In this document: piece after piece, positions 20,169-32,558 of the stretch | Position numbering within the stretch: the stretch's first letter is position 1 | Layout of the letters: each line of letters opens with the position of its first letter | NCBI GenBank assembly: GCA_030734395.1 | Contig: JAUZTG010000044.1 | Span: 1,054,001 to 1,118,000, forward strand | Direction of reading: 5' to 3' | DNA length: 64,000 bases | Source of the DNA: Sarocladium kiliense | Lineage: Eukaryota; Ascomycota; Sordariomycetes; Hypocreales; Sarocladiaceae | Position numbers and translations under genes: made by a program | Notes under the pieces: model-generated | Told to the model about the DNA's origin: nothing | Database searches by the model: none | Seen by the model: the letters and a program-made list of their open reading frames with translations, nothing else

Positions 20169-22792
20169 TTAACTATTCAGGACCTTATAGAAAGCGCGAG
20201 AAATCTGCCTTGCCATCGCCGACTTCTTTCCAAGTGAAGAGAGCGCGTTGCAGCAATATCCAGCCCTCACCTTGGCCTCGTGGAGCCCTTGATTCTGTGG
20301 ACTCGGTGCATCTCCCACCCCCTTCTCCATCTCGCGTGCAGTGACCAGGTAGAACAGAGCTGACTTTGCAAATGCCCTAACGAGGATGACAGTCCAGGGC
20401 TCTGTTAGTAAAGGCCCTTCATTCACGGCGTGGTGATAATTGGGAAGTTGTTCAGTGCCGTCTCCTGGAGCCGTTACTCTCGCAAGCTCAGAAAGTTCAA
20501 ATGCGCTCTGTTTTCGAATTCGGGCAACCATGTCAGCTTTCACCCGAGTCTGACTGTGCTCACCGAGGCCGAATTTGCTTCGTTCCACGACCTCCACAGT
20601 ATCTGCAAGCATGAGGCATGCCAAATGCCACGGAATGTAAATGCAGACGAACCAAGCCCTGATTCGCGTAGGCACCGTCTCGTAATGGTGAACGAGATTC
20701 CGGTAGAATGGCGCGTAAACTGTATTCCAGTACCGGTACACCAGAGTCGCTTCCCATAGAGCATCTTCTATGGGCTGGCCGAATTCCTTCCTCCTGAGGA
20801 TGTTTTGCAAATATGAGAGGTGCCTGAAGATCAGGATCTTAATCGGCGCAGACCTGGCTATTGCGGATGTAGCCATATCATATGGGCACGGCCAGTAAAG
20901 GCTGCCTGTTGTGAAGTCATGCTCGCCACGCGTAAAGAGCTGAACGTTCCAGCGCAGGCGAGAGCGAGAGTCCTTGGGCTGTTCGCCGACATCTCCTCTA
21001 TGGTGATCGTCCTTGGCCGCATCGTGCTCGCACTCCTCGTCAGGAAGAGCAACTGGTCGTTCATTCATTGGGGCAGAAACCGTGTCGAACATGACGGCCA
21101 GCCAGTATAGAAGGCCAATTGTCTCTCTGTCCTCGTCGCTTAGATCCTTTGACCACGATGGCAGGGATGTATCAGATCCCAGCTGTTTTGTCTCGTTCGC
21201 CTCGAAGCGGAACTTCATCACCTGCATCTTGCGAGCAGCTCTGTCTAGCATGACCGGTGGACCGTCTTGTGCGAGGATGTCCACAACCTTTGACTGCATC
21301 TCATCTGGCTGCGTATCAGGGAAGTCGCCAGTAGTCACGTCCGATGTTTCTTCCTCATCGTCCCATGGCCGTTCCATCAGGCCGAATACCATCTCAGCAT
21401 ACGCAACGCGGAAGGACTCAACCTCTGCGACGTCGTCTAGAGCACGTTTTGCTTGTCTCCAGACCGACTGCTGGAGATTCCGCTCAAATTCTGTCTCAAC
21501 TTCATGCCCAAGGTCGTCTGTGGGAGCCTTTGCGCCTTGTGAATGATGCTGACGACGACCTTGGGACCATTGTGTTGCAAAAGCCATGATGACGAGGCTA
21601 AGAGCCCGAGATGCATCGTGGCTCTGTGCGCGGGTCAGTTTGATGCTTTTCGAGCGTACTGCCATTCGATCGAGTTGAGTGACGCGGCGATAAATGCGAT
21701 TCGACCAGTCGCGTCCCCATTCCCGCGTTCCGGTACCTCCTTGTGGCGATCTGGGCCTCAAAAATGGATTTGAGTCATGATCAGTAACGGAAGACAGCCG
21801 CCCCGACTGGCGCATTTTGTATGGACAATTCTCCTCTGCTAGCCAACATGCCAAGTTGTTTTCCAGCACATCGTGATAAATCCCCAGCAAGTTGCCGATG
21901 ATCAGATGGTTATTCGCCGCGGTCGAGATCATATAGTCCGTGCTATACACCGAGAGTGATCGCTCATCATCGGCTTGCGAACTCCGACGGTCTTTCCGCT
22001 TTCCAAGATTCGTCAAGTAGCCAGAGTCGGTTCCTGACAGAGAAGGCTCTGCTGACAACCGACTTGAGTCACCTGCTGGCCAATGACAAGACAGTAAATC
22101 CACCTGGGATGCTTGTGACGTGGATTGATTGTGATCAGCCAGGCTGGCCATGTCCATTGTATCCCATGGTGATACGCGGGCAATCAAGTCTGTCCAAGAA
22201 TCAAGCCCGATACCGGGGTTTTGGAGATTAGAGCCGCTGCCTTGCTCGAGATATGCATCTCCGAAGTCAGCACCGTGTCCGGCAGACTCTGATGCCTGTG
22301 TATCACCAAGGCTTTGGAAAGCGGATGGTGACGGGTCGGGATAGGACGAACACACAGACGCATGCCCGCGGATAGCTTGTGAGAGGTCGTCTAGCGACAG
22401 CTCTAGATCGTAGTCCAAGGTAGATTTGGAATTTGTTTCTTCATCTGGCCTGAGTCGTTTGGTAGCGTCGCTTTGCTCCACGATACTCTCTGCCACGGAC
22501 AACGGAGGCAGAGAGGGAGCTCGTCCCCAGTTCGAATTAAACGAACACTGCTTTTTCGTTCTCACGCAGTATGAGCAAGATAGAAGTTTATTACCTCCTG
22601 TCACAGTCATTAGTCTTTGGTTTCATACTCGTAGTATGATGTGTACTGGATTGGCTTACTTGCTTGAGAATCAGGCGACGCTGACGGGGCGCCGCTGTCT
22701 GGAGAGAGGTACCTAAACCGATTTATGGCAAAGCCATCGCATGCCTTCTTCGATTTCCTGCAATAGTCGCACGAATGGTTCTGGCGTCTCAT
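20169..22792 (-). CDS. Zn(II)2Cys6 transcription factor, 853 aa
   Basis: Exons are 22792-22660 and 22597-20169, with an intron of 62 nt. The DNA-binding domain is split by that intron: CDYCRKSKKAC in exon 1 and CSYCVRTKKQC in exon 2. After splicing, about 33 residues separate the third and fourth cysteines, longer than the common 5-12, but the second half matches the CSYC-RTKKQC family. A Ser/Asp/Gln-rich region follows, and then a long helical fungal_trans region from about residue 380 (LLYWLAVMFDTVSAP, YRYWNTVYAPFYRNLVHHYE, WFVCIYIPWHLACLML). It lies between the GPR1-type transporter and the MFS/flavocytochrome pair and may regulate one or both. Confidence 0.92.
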
Positions 22793-23449
22793 CTTGGTTC
22801 CGTTGAGGACAATACAGAGCAGACAAAAGTGAGGGTGAGTGCCATTTAGTGGGAAATGTGGACTGGACGCGCTGTGGGCTTCCTTATAGCTGCGATTTTA
22901 CTTGTTCGAAGCAAGTTCCGGCCGACCGAGTTCCACTGTGTTCAGGTAGTGCACGACCTTGCCTCGCTCTAACTCAATTGTACCTGTTCGTTCTCCCCGG
23001 GCTCGCGCCATGTGGGCTCGTCCACCCACATGACGCGTAGGTGACATGCGGGGAAGTGAAGGCCCTTGTTCCCTGATGCATGGCAAAAGGAACCACTGCA
23101 TTGAACTTGTAGAGGACAAGATATTTACGCATACTTGGAAAGACTTGAGGGGAGCGCCATGTGCTTGATGCAGTTCGGACTTTGGCTACCTCGTGTCTAT
23201 ACTGCTGATAGGGAGGCGCAATATCCAACAGTATGATTGAAATTACCTAAGCTAATGCTGTCGAGCATATGCCCACTCCTCTCAGCACCTGAGAAGTGCG
23301 AGGTCGTCGATAGCTGAAGGCGAAGTTGCGTCACCAATAGCACTTCCTAGCTCATCAGCAGACCATGAGCCCTATGGTATTAAAGATAACACCGTCTGCC
23401 TTCATGTCGCAGAGCGCTGGTCATCTTCATTTCAGAACCCTCATGAGGT
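22793..23449. other. Intergenic region, no gene recognised
   Basis: About 650 bp holding the regulator's 5' region and the MFS gene's 3' side. Overlapping short frames only. Confidence 0.4.
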
Positions 23450-25182
23450 TCAAATGAGGTACCGGAAACCTCCTGCAACCTGAGCAGCAGTAGGACCGTT
23501 TTTGCCCGTGTCCTCCCCTCTATCGAGCTTCTTGTTCTCCTTCACAAGGTAAAACCGCGTCACTGTTGCAAACGCAATTGCGCCGGCCGTCGCAGCCAAG
23601 TTAACCAAGAACGCAGTCATGAACCTCGGCGCGCCATAGTATAGGTAGCTTGCCCAAATGTTCGGCGTATTGCACATGGCATTGATGAACGCGATGGCGG
23701 AAGCGCGCTTGATCGCCGGCTGTGAAATAGTCCCCGTGATCCACGAGAGGATGACGACGGCGGCAGAGTAGAAGGAAGTCGGAAGGAGCATCATGGCAAC
23801 GTAGCGGGCTGCGATACTGAGTGTTGAGACAGCGATGATGTTTGCAACAAGTGTAATGCAGAGGGGCACGACGATGTGCAGATAACGTTCCTGGGTGCGG
23901 TCCGAGTGCCACCCGTTGATCAACATGCATACGACACAGAGGAGGAAAGGAGGCGCAGTGAGGGCATAGGTCAAGTTCCGGTCAAAGCCCAAGCCTCCGA
24001 CAACGGAAGGGAAGAAGTTGACAACGGCGCCGACAATGTAAGTCTGATGGGAGGTCAGTGGCTCGTGCAGTAAAAGAGAAAGACTCGGCTTAGGCGACTC
24101 ACGCAGTATAGGATGCCCATCAGCATCCACATCTTGACATCGGTAAGGGCGAGGATGAAACCCTTCCACGCAGAGATCTCACTTCTGTTGTCCTCTTGAC
24201 CTTGATCTTTGGCCATGTTCCACTGCACCCATTCGCACTCCAGTGGTGACAGGAGCAAGATCTTCTTGTTGGAATTGGGCAGCACCAATGCGAAAAGTCC
24301 AGCGAGGCCGACCGTAATGACGCCTTCGACCAGGAATAGCTGTATTTTGTACACTCAGCCTTCCACGAACATGGATCGAGGAGGATAGCTCCGTGTGTCA
24401 CTTACCCATCGCCAACCCTCCAAGCCGTGGGCACCGTCAAGGTTGAGAATGCCGATCGCAAAGAGACCACCAAAGGCGTTGCCCAGCTGGGAGCCCCAGT
24501 ACAAGATAGCTGTGCGAAGGGCAAATTGCTGTCGAGAGTAGAAAAGCGACAGGAAGAACAGCGCACCAGGGAAGAAGATTGCCTAGACAAGAACCATATG
24601 TAAGAACTACGAAACGGATGGCAAGGTTCAAGAAGAGGTACTAACCTCGATGAATCCAAGGAAGAATCGAGTCATCAGGAGACCTTCATAGTTGTGGACG
24701 ACAGCCATGAGGGCGGAGATGACACCCCAACCAGCCATACCAGCGCAGATGTAGATTCCTGGCCATTTGATCTTGCCGACGATCATGTTGGATGGGACTT
24801 GCATCAGAACTACCAAATCGGAGTCAGCTGACCGGTGAACAAAGACGAGAAGAGGTCTTGACCTACTATATCCCACAAACAGAATGCTGACAGTGGTCTG
24901 GTACTGGACTTGGGAGAGGTTGAGGTCTTCGGTAATGTTGGCCAGCTTCGCGCTGGCAATGTTCTGCCGATCGAGGTAGTTGAGGACATACATGATGACC
25001 ATGATTGGCATAATCACAAGGTCCATCTTCAGTGTTGCTTTTCGCCCAAGGCGATTGTAGTCGACATTGTTGAGTGAGGCAAGGCTATCGGGCATGACGA
25101 GCCCACGGACGGGTTGCTCCTCAGACTTGAGATCCTCAATGACCTCGTCGCGAGACAGTCTGTCTTTGTTGTCGGAACTCAT
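23450..25182 (-). CDS. MFS transporter, anion:cation symporter (Dal5-like) family, 495 aa
   Basis: Five exons: 25182-24867, 24809-24646, 24582-24406, 24339-24103 and 24043-23450; all introns are GT-AG, 57-66 nt, and the sum is one frame of 495 aa. The first helix carries MPIMVIMYVLNYLDRQNIAS, the ACS-family hallmark. Later blocks include LMQVPSNMIVGKIKWPGIY, LLMTRFFLGFIEAIFFPGAL, EGWRWLFLVEGVITV, and the second half NGWHSDRTQERYLHIVVP. Twelve hydrophobic segments fit the hydropathy. Family members import allantoate, nicotinate, pantothenate and other organic anions. It is divergent from the flavocytochrome b2-like gene, suggesting uptake and oxidation of the same acid (inference). Confidence 0.93.
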
Positions 25183-26153
25183 GGTTCTTGTGTTCCTCTC
25201 TCACTAGCGAGTTTGTCCGTCAAATTGGATTGGAGGGAGTGAAGAGTAGTTGGGGACGACCTGGTCCTGGCAATGGTCTGAGGTCTCCTAGAAGTAGTCC
25301 TTCATAGGCGGGGTTCAGGGGGACTGTTTGGCCAACGCGGGGCCCCGGACATTGAACATGAATCAGGCCATCGATCTGGGTTGCCAACATTGTCAACTTC
25401 TCGTCATCAATGGGGTTGAGAAGCCTGTGGACTTGTGAGCTAGTGGAAGGATCAGAGTCATGGCCTCGAGGTGCTGGGTTACATGCGTGGGGGTCGGATT
25501 CCAACCCACTGGAGGATGCCACGTCCGATGCAACGAATAGTCTCAGACGGCTTCTCGAAAGAAATGGGAACTTGGCGGAGAGAATGCCGCTTGACAGGGA
25601 TGGCGTTGTCGGAGACTTTGCCTTTTTTCCTCACTTCGGCGAGAATCCTTGGCTCACCGCTAACCTTGTCTCGCGTCTCGTGTATGGAATGGCCTATTAC
25701 CGACGGGGGTCCTTGGGCCTTGAACGACTACGTGGGGGTGCAAAGCAAGACTTTCATCCTTCCAAGGAGTGTCTAGTCGCCTCGTCTCCATACTCCACGG
25801 TTGGACTTGACTCGTTACAGTAGTCGAATCTACGGAGAAGGATCGGCACTTGGCGAATTCCCCCACGTAATGGTGTCTCCCCGCTCATTGCTCCCCCATA
25901 CTTGGTGGGGATCGTGGAGACGGGCTTCCCTCCTCCAGAGTTCTATGGGGGTCAGTGCTGGAAGGATAATCCGATGTCCCCAAGGGCTGACCCTTCAAGA
26001 AGCCCACGATGAAACTTAGAACGCCGTTATCTGACTGGCTCCACCGAGTCTATTGTTTTCACCAGTGTGTACGATACGAGCTCAGTGTTCAATTCTGCTC
26101 TCTTCCAACCGCACAGGATTCATCTCGTCGTCTTTCTACTTGGCACTGTAGCC
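25183..26153. promoter_or_regulatory. Divergent promoter of the MFS carrier and the flavocytochrome b2-like gene
   Basis: About 970 bp without a supported gene. The region has several GGGG and CCCC runs (around 25,330, 25,690 and 25,905-25,950) but no repeated motif I could define. Confidence 0.4.
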
Positions 26154-27690
26154 ATGGATCCTGCTTTGGTGACCAAACACAACAACAAGAAGTCATGTTG
26201 GGTGATACTTCATGGGCGCGTATGGGATGTGACAGGTGCGTAGTCCCAATTGCCTTGAAGTCTCCTATTCTTGCGTTGCATGAATTGCTCAGGACTGACG
26301 ATCCACTCTAGAGTTCTTGGCCGAGCATCCGGGCGGCTCGAAGGTTATTCTCAAACACGCTGGCGGAGATGCTACTGAGGACTATGATGCCATTCACAGC
26401 CCTGCACTCGTTCATGAGACCTTGCCAGAGAGTAAATGCAAGGGCAACGTGAAGATACAAGCTACTCACACACCCAAAGAAAAGGGGAGAGTTGCCAAGA
26501 TGGTTGCGTCGAAACCCCGGCTACCGTCTCTCAGCGCCATGATCAATGCCAATGACTTCGAAAAGGCTGCTGAGTCTCGGCTCTCACCCGCCGGTTGGGC
26601 ATATTATTCGTCCGGGGCAGAAGACGAAATTAGCATGGAAGATGCCCAGCGGGTCTTTCGGAGCATCACTTTACGACCGAGGATCTTACGAGATGTGCGT
26701 ACCATCTCCACGGTGACAGAAATCCTCGGCTGTCCTTCTTCGCTCCCTATTTACATTTCGCCCACGGGATCGGCGCGATACGCCCACAGTGAAGGAGAAA
26801 ATCTCATTGTGTCGGCAGCCGGAAAAGAAGGCCTCTTGTATTGCATGCCATCGAGCCCCAGCAACAGCTGGGACGATATCTTCGGAGCCCGAGTCAATCC
26901 CGCGCAGCCGCTGTTCTGCCAGCTCTACCTGAATCAGGACATTTACAAGGCCAAGGCTCAAGTTCGAAAAGCCGCTGATCTCGGCGCGAGAGCCATATTC
27001 ATCACCGTTGACTCTCCCGTAATTGGTAAACGTGAGCGCGACGAGCGCCTGACTTCAGAGACAGCTGGGGATGATGACGAGGAGGAAATGGATGATAAGG
27101 GTATCAAAAACGAAAAGCCGAAGGTCACCGCTGGTGTCGCAAAATCCAGCTCAACCGGTCTTCTCAATGCAGGACTGACATGGAGTGACCTTGAGTGGGT
27201 ACGCAAGACGACGTCTCTTCCGATCGTCATCAAGGGTGTCCAATCGGTTGAAGACGCGGTATTGGCGTATCATCATGGAGCAGATGGTATTGTGATATCC
27301 AACCATGGCGGCCGGTCACAGGACACGGCACAAGCACCCATGATTACCTTGCTTGAAATCAGGAAGTACGCACCCCATCTATTGTCACCAAGCACTACGG
27401 AAACGAGGAGGAGCAAGTTCGAGGTCATGCTGGATGGCGGTGTACGGCGAGGCACAGACGTTATCAAGGCTTTAGCGTTGGGCGCGACAGCTGTCGGTAT
27501 CGGACGCCCGGTTCTTTACGCGATGACGGGATTTGGCGAAAGAGGAATCAGAAGGCTTGTCCAGATTCTAAGGGCCGAACTAGAGACAAACATGGCACTG
27601 GTTGGGGCTGCCTCCGTTGCCGAGCTGGTTCCGGAGATGGTGAATAGTGAGAAGGTGGAGAAAGAAGTTACAACTCGGGCCAAATTGTAG
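26154..27690 (+). CDS. Flavocytochrome b2-like FMN-dependent 2-hydroxyacid dehydrogenase, 486 aa
   Basis: Exons are 26154-26235 and 26312-27690, with a 76-nt GT-AG intron inside the cytochrome b5 domain. Residues 1-75 form the b5 domain, with heme histidines in EFLAEHPGG and AIHSPALV. The FMN TIM-barrel follows from about residue 100. The active-site set seen in L-lactate dehydrogenase (cytochrome b2) is present: WAYYSSGAED, CQLYLNQD, ITVDSPVIGKRERD, LPIVIKGV, and ISNHGGRSQD with the catalytic His and Arg. LDGGVRRGTDVIKALALGA closes the flavin site. An acidic loop (DDDEEEMDD) sits where the yeast enzyme has its flexible loop. No mitochondrial leader precedes the b5 domain. The substrate may be lactate or another 2-hydroxyacid. 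Confidence 0.94.
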
Positions 27691-29872
27691 ATCCAGACAC
27701 AACACAGGCAATGTGCCGCATCAACGTCTTTCCAGTATTGTGACAGTAGTGAACGTTAGTCTTGGTAATGTGATATCAGATGTCTTGGGCAGCCAGGCAA
27801 AAGCTTCCCCACCAGAGCGGATGCTGAGTGTCTGAAATAGATACAGGCTATCATAGCTTTTCCTGCGACCCAGGGATCCAGGGTGCGAGAGGGATGACCT
27901 GATGAAGACCGTCTCGTGGCCAATATGGCATCGACAGAACGCACAGTTCTGACAGTGTCTCACGCTGTGAGCCTTGGCCACAGCTCTGCCCAATACCACC
28001 GGTCACATAGTATGACATGCCCGGGACCACAACGGTTTCCGCGTCCATAGCAAGACATATGATGCTGTAATTTCCCGGGGGCCCAGGTTTCCAACGCAGT
28101 TCTGCAGCTCTCCACCCTTGTGCAGGCATTGGCTGGATGTCTGATGTGACTCAAAAGGTGGCTCACTGTTTGCAACACGCGGCTCAACGAATGCAATCCT
28201 ATGCTCAAGAGGGTTCTTTCCCATCACGAGCTGATCAGCGTCGAAGTCACATGCCTCGGAGGTCACTGAAGCTTGCAGCACAACGCGGAGAATTCACTGA
28301 TTGACTTTCGTCACAATCGGAGGCGGTACTGGTCAGCGAGCTAGCCGGACGTGACCACAGAGAAACACGTTTGTTAGGCCTCTCATGCATGACGTACGGG
28401 AGCCCCTTCAGCCATCGTTTCTCGATTTGGGTCTGTGCTTCAAGCCTGTGGAACGGCCGTTTGCATCCCAATTCTTTAGCCGTGCCCTGAAACGGATAAC
28501 AGCAGCGGACACAGCACTGGCCTTCACAGCCACCGTAATTCGCTTGGAATTGCCATGCACTGTTGGTCAAGCTGCAGCCTTTTCGACATTCGGCCCGTGT
28601 ATCTTAGCATCAATGGCAATTGTTGCCACGTCCAGGAGTCTCCGGCGATTCCCAGTCCCGTCGGCTTGGGTCCAGCTGGCGTTGGAGGGGACACCATGTT
28701 TCAACTACGTCGATTGTCAACGTCCATCCTCCTGGTATCATTACAAGCGCAGAACAGGGGTTGCTCAATTGCCGATGTTTCAGGACGTGAAGCCCGGCTA
28801 AAGATTCCGTCGGATTTTGCGAAGAGGTTCTGCCACGGCTGATAGATCAGACTCCTGGGCCAGAACCGTCCGACACCACAATTTCCACCAAGGGTCAAGT
28901 CTGACCGGGCTCAAGCGGCCATTACTTGCGAAAGTAATCTGTCATAATGCTTAACCCTGCGCCTTCGTCTCTGTGGCCGCAACGGAGCTGATGGATGCGT
29001 AGTAGTTGGAGCAGTAGAAAGCGCGCTTCTTATGCTCCAAACCCCATTGCAATTCGCAGGGATTTCCTCCACAATACGGTAAAGAAAGTGTGGCCCCATC
29101 TTGTGAATTGTCTAGCGCTATAAGTCAGCTATTTTCGAGCTATTTTGTTTTTTCCGCGCCTCACGGCGCTTAACTATCTCACCGCGTGGGAACTTCACGC
29201 CGATCCGCAAGTCTAGGCCCGAAATTTCAGCCAAGGTCCGTTTGCTGGATGTTATCAGGAACGAAAGGACTGAGTGAACCTCTGGCTCTGAGTTGCTGTC
29301 TTTTGAAACCGATTCTACTCTTCGGGCATTGTGTGGCTTATACACCGTCAATGAGTATTATGGCATGTAAATCCTTGTAGAATACTTGTCGTCGAACCTC
29401 AGCAGTTTCTTTTGGCTTAAAAGCCATTCATGCTTCCTTTGTAGAAATCCATGGCCCCCATCGGACTTTCACGAGCACAAAATCTTGGATCTTTACCTCC
29501 CCGACCATCCTTGCTTGCTTACTTGACCACCCAACCCCACCCCTTGTGAACAGCATCATGGCTGAAATAGTGGCAGCGCTCGAGTTGGCTTCCACCATTC
29601 TGTCTTTACTAAAGGCACTCATGGCAATCTATGAGTACACTGTTTAAATGACTGACGCACGTGACCAGAATCTACTTGCGCCTTTCTCTTGAGGTTGTTC
29701 CTCATGGCCTGGCAACTCTCCTCCTTGCTTTCTTGACCCTCCTTCCCCCTGTCCTTCCATCATGCCTGTTCGCTCTCCTTCCCCAGCAACTGGTATTCCC
29801 CTTGGCCTTTCTTGAGGGTATATCGACTAAATCAACATTGGCTTGATCGGGCTTCACCCTCCAAAACCCAAG
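27691..29872. other. Gene-poor stretch of about 2.2 kb
   Basis: Frames on both strands (for example minus 28003-28281 and plus 28385-28801) are protein-like in places but join into no convincing gene and match no family I know. A short plus-strand frame at 29558-29647 (MAEIVAALELASTILSLLKA) resembles in style the N-terminal helix of fungal STAND/NLR proteins but stops after 29 codons. Confidence 0.35.
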
Positions 29873-31524
29873 ATGCCAGCCAAACGCCTTCCTGTGGTGA
29901 TTGGTATTGACATCGGCTTTTCTTATAAGTTGACCCACTGACATCGGCCAGTTCTCCACCTCATTACATCGCGTCCAGATACAAAGGTCGCAGCGTCTTT
30001 CCTGAGTAAGTCACGTACCCGGAACTCCCTGAGCCACTGCATTGGGACTCTAAAAGTGCCTCACAAGCTTTACCAACCGTTACTTCATGCTCGGGACCCG
30101 TCGTAGGCCTCGGCAACGGTCTGCCGGGCTACGGAAAAGGCTCATATGAGGTCTTTGGTGGCTTCAAATTGCAGGCGCTTAACCCTGCTGCCTATGGCAG
30201 TATAACTCAGTCTCGGGGGAAAGCTACTTCCAAGCCGGCTTCTGACGTTTTCCGCATATTCTTGTGTCATCTCTACAAGGAAATCCGCCTCAGGATTTCA
30301 AGCCTCAGACTGGGGATGGCCGAAAGATGGACTGAAACAGACATTGATTTCGTTTTTAGTGTGCCAAGCATCGCCCGCGAGCGTGGTGCTGAGGCGCTGT
30401 TCGCAATGGCCAAGGAGTGCAACTTTGAGACAGTACGAGGCAGGCACAGGGTTGCCGCCATCACCTTGACGGAGCCTGAGGCAGCTGGTTTCTTCCTGTT
30501 GAACAAGCATGAAGCCCAGATGAAAGTCAGTGCCGTCCAGTCTCCAAACACGCTGTGGGCTCTCTTGCTGATATCCGTTGCCTTGCAGGAAGGAGATATT
30601 GCCTTGATTCTGGACCTTGGTGGAGGGACATTGGTACTATCAACCTGTTTTCTGTCTTTCTTTTTGGCCTACAGACTGGCTAACCTCTTCATTGTTATGA
30701 CAGGACTTGTCCATGATGGCCTTATCGGAGCACCACAACTGGAAACTGGTGACCGACTTTGTGGAATGCGTTTCGAGCAAGGACTTCCGAGCGGCCGCTA
30801 TTGACCGCGGCGTAACAAAGGCGATCGAAGACTACTTGACACGACATGGTGCATCCCCTTCTATGGCTGTTGAAATTGCGCAAGACATTGTCCGGAATCC
30901 AGATTACTTCCCAGCGAAGATAGACCGGAAGGAACTGAGACACCATGTGACTGGTATCGAGCATTTGATCCTTGGACAAACGCGAGGCGAAGTCTATCTG
31001 CAAGGCACCGAAATTGTGTTGGATGAGTGGGTCGACTCCGTATTAGTCTTGAATATAGGCAACTAGCCGCTGACCGAAATTTGAATCATAGGTCACTGTT
31101 CGTTCGGCTGTTTGATGAGCTGCTCCTGGGCAAGAACAACGATGGTGGCATCTCCGGGCAGGCAATCAACATGCGTGACGATCTCTACACGCGAGACCCA
31201 TTCAACTCAGCCTCGGTCTCAACTGTCAGAGACTCGCGGACATGCAACGAGGACGACGAGGTGAAGTTTTCAACAATCGATTATGTGTTCTTTGCAGGCG
31301 GCCTGGGCGGGAATCCTTACGCTCGAACGCAAATTCAGGAACAGCTTCAGGCCAGTCGGAAAGGGTTCAACGAGAGGCTCTGCAGCATCACTGAACGCAC
31401 TCAGTTTGTGCAGTGGGATGAAACGGATCATTTCAGTCCTCAGCTGTGCGTTGCTATGGGCCTTGTGCAGCATCACGTACTTGAGACTGTGAAAGAGGGT
31501 CCCAAGAAAGGGTTCAAAATTTGA
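29873..31524 (+). CDS. HSP70-like ATPase (HSPA12-type, actin/HSP70 fold); 5' end unresolved, possibly a pseudogene
   Basis: Downstream exons are clear: 30068-30525, 30589-30633, 30704-31026 and 31092-31524, with GT-AG introns. They give VFSVPSIARERGAEALF, the phosphate-2 motif IALILDLGGGTLD, and the adenosine motif YVFFAGGLGGNPYARTQI. The apparent frame change near 30,700 is removed by the intron 30634-30703. The first segment starts with ATG at 29873 and reads PVVIGIDIGFSY, the phosphate-1 motif, but meets an in-frame TGA at 29939-29941. The frame then resumes (HLITSRPDTKVAASFL) to a good donor at 30006. No intron of normal size with GT-AG ends removes the TGA. Either the start region is spliced unusually or the gene has been inactivated. 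Fungal HSP70-like proteins of this kind are numerous and mostly of unknown function. Confidence 0.7.
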
Positions 31525-32558
31525 TCATGGTTCGAGCGTATCTGCCGCCCGCAACAGACGTTGTGAATGCCAACATCATATGGCTAAAGGCAAGATGTTG
31601 TGAAAACAGCTCTATTGTCGTCGGCAGTATGAGTGCAATGAGCTTTCAGGGAAGCTACATGAATGAATCAGATTGTCAGATGCTGGACAAGGATAAAAAT
31701 TAACTTGGTCGTCATACAGTGCATTCATGGTGACGTGAGCAACGTGAGAACGTCTCTCGCTATCCCGATTCGAGTTTCCAGGAGCTAGCAAGAGGCCAGA
31801 ACTCGAAGTCTTCTGTGAATGAGAATGGGACGAGCGAGGAAAAAACATTGACCTGAAGATCACTACCTTCCACCTCGACGGCGTCGTATTCTTCGTTATC
31901 GTCTGATGTTAGGTATGCATCCACTCGCTGCAAGGCTCTTCCCTATGTCGACAGCACCGGCTTGCACCGTGATATTTTGATCCTCACGGACACAACAGCA
32001 GTGAACAGCATCTACCCATCTCCTCAGGTGGGCGCGTTGAGAGAGCCTCTATGTAATCAAAAGAATATGCATCTTTGGAACCGCTTTGTCTGTGAAGCCC
32101 CCAGCCTCCGCTTTCGTTCTTCCATGTGGTTTGTCTGCATCACTTCATCAAGCTTGTGAAATTTGACAAACATCGCAAGACAGGCACATTCTCTTGAGGG
32201 ATTTGGACGACTGAAGTTCCGGAGAAGATGATGGTAGAAACGCTTAGAGCTCATGCCACACTCTTTGTGTCTGTCCGCTGCTTTGTTGGATCAATCTGTG
32301 AGGCCGCAAGGGTAATGGCTGGGAGCCGGCGATTTTTCGCCGACATGGTGTGAAGGGACCCTGAGATAGATTGGGCGTGCTGTAACACCCATGCTTTCGG
32401 CGTAGAAGTGTCATTTCCAAGCCAGGTCCAGGCCAGGAGAATTCAGAGTATAAGACTGTGACTGTGGCCTTCGAAGAATGCGTCGAAATGTCGCCTTTTA
32501 TATCCCGTTACTATTCTCGAAGCTTCAACACAACTTCGAACTTCCAATACTCGAAGCC
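31525..32558. other. Intergenic region of about 1 kb, no gene recognised
   Basis: It lies between the HSP70-like gene and the orphan gene at 32559. Only short frames are present. Confidence 0.4.

Noticed and set aside
28385..28801. 138-codon plus-strand open frame in the gene-poor region
   Set aside because: No family resemblance, no signal peptide and no spliced extension that improves it.
30700..30810. Apparent frameshift in the HSP70-like gene (frame 1 to frame 2)
   Set aside because: The GT-AG intron 30634-30703 places LGGGTLD in frame with the downstream exon, so no frameshift is needed.
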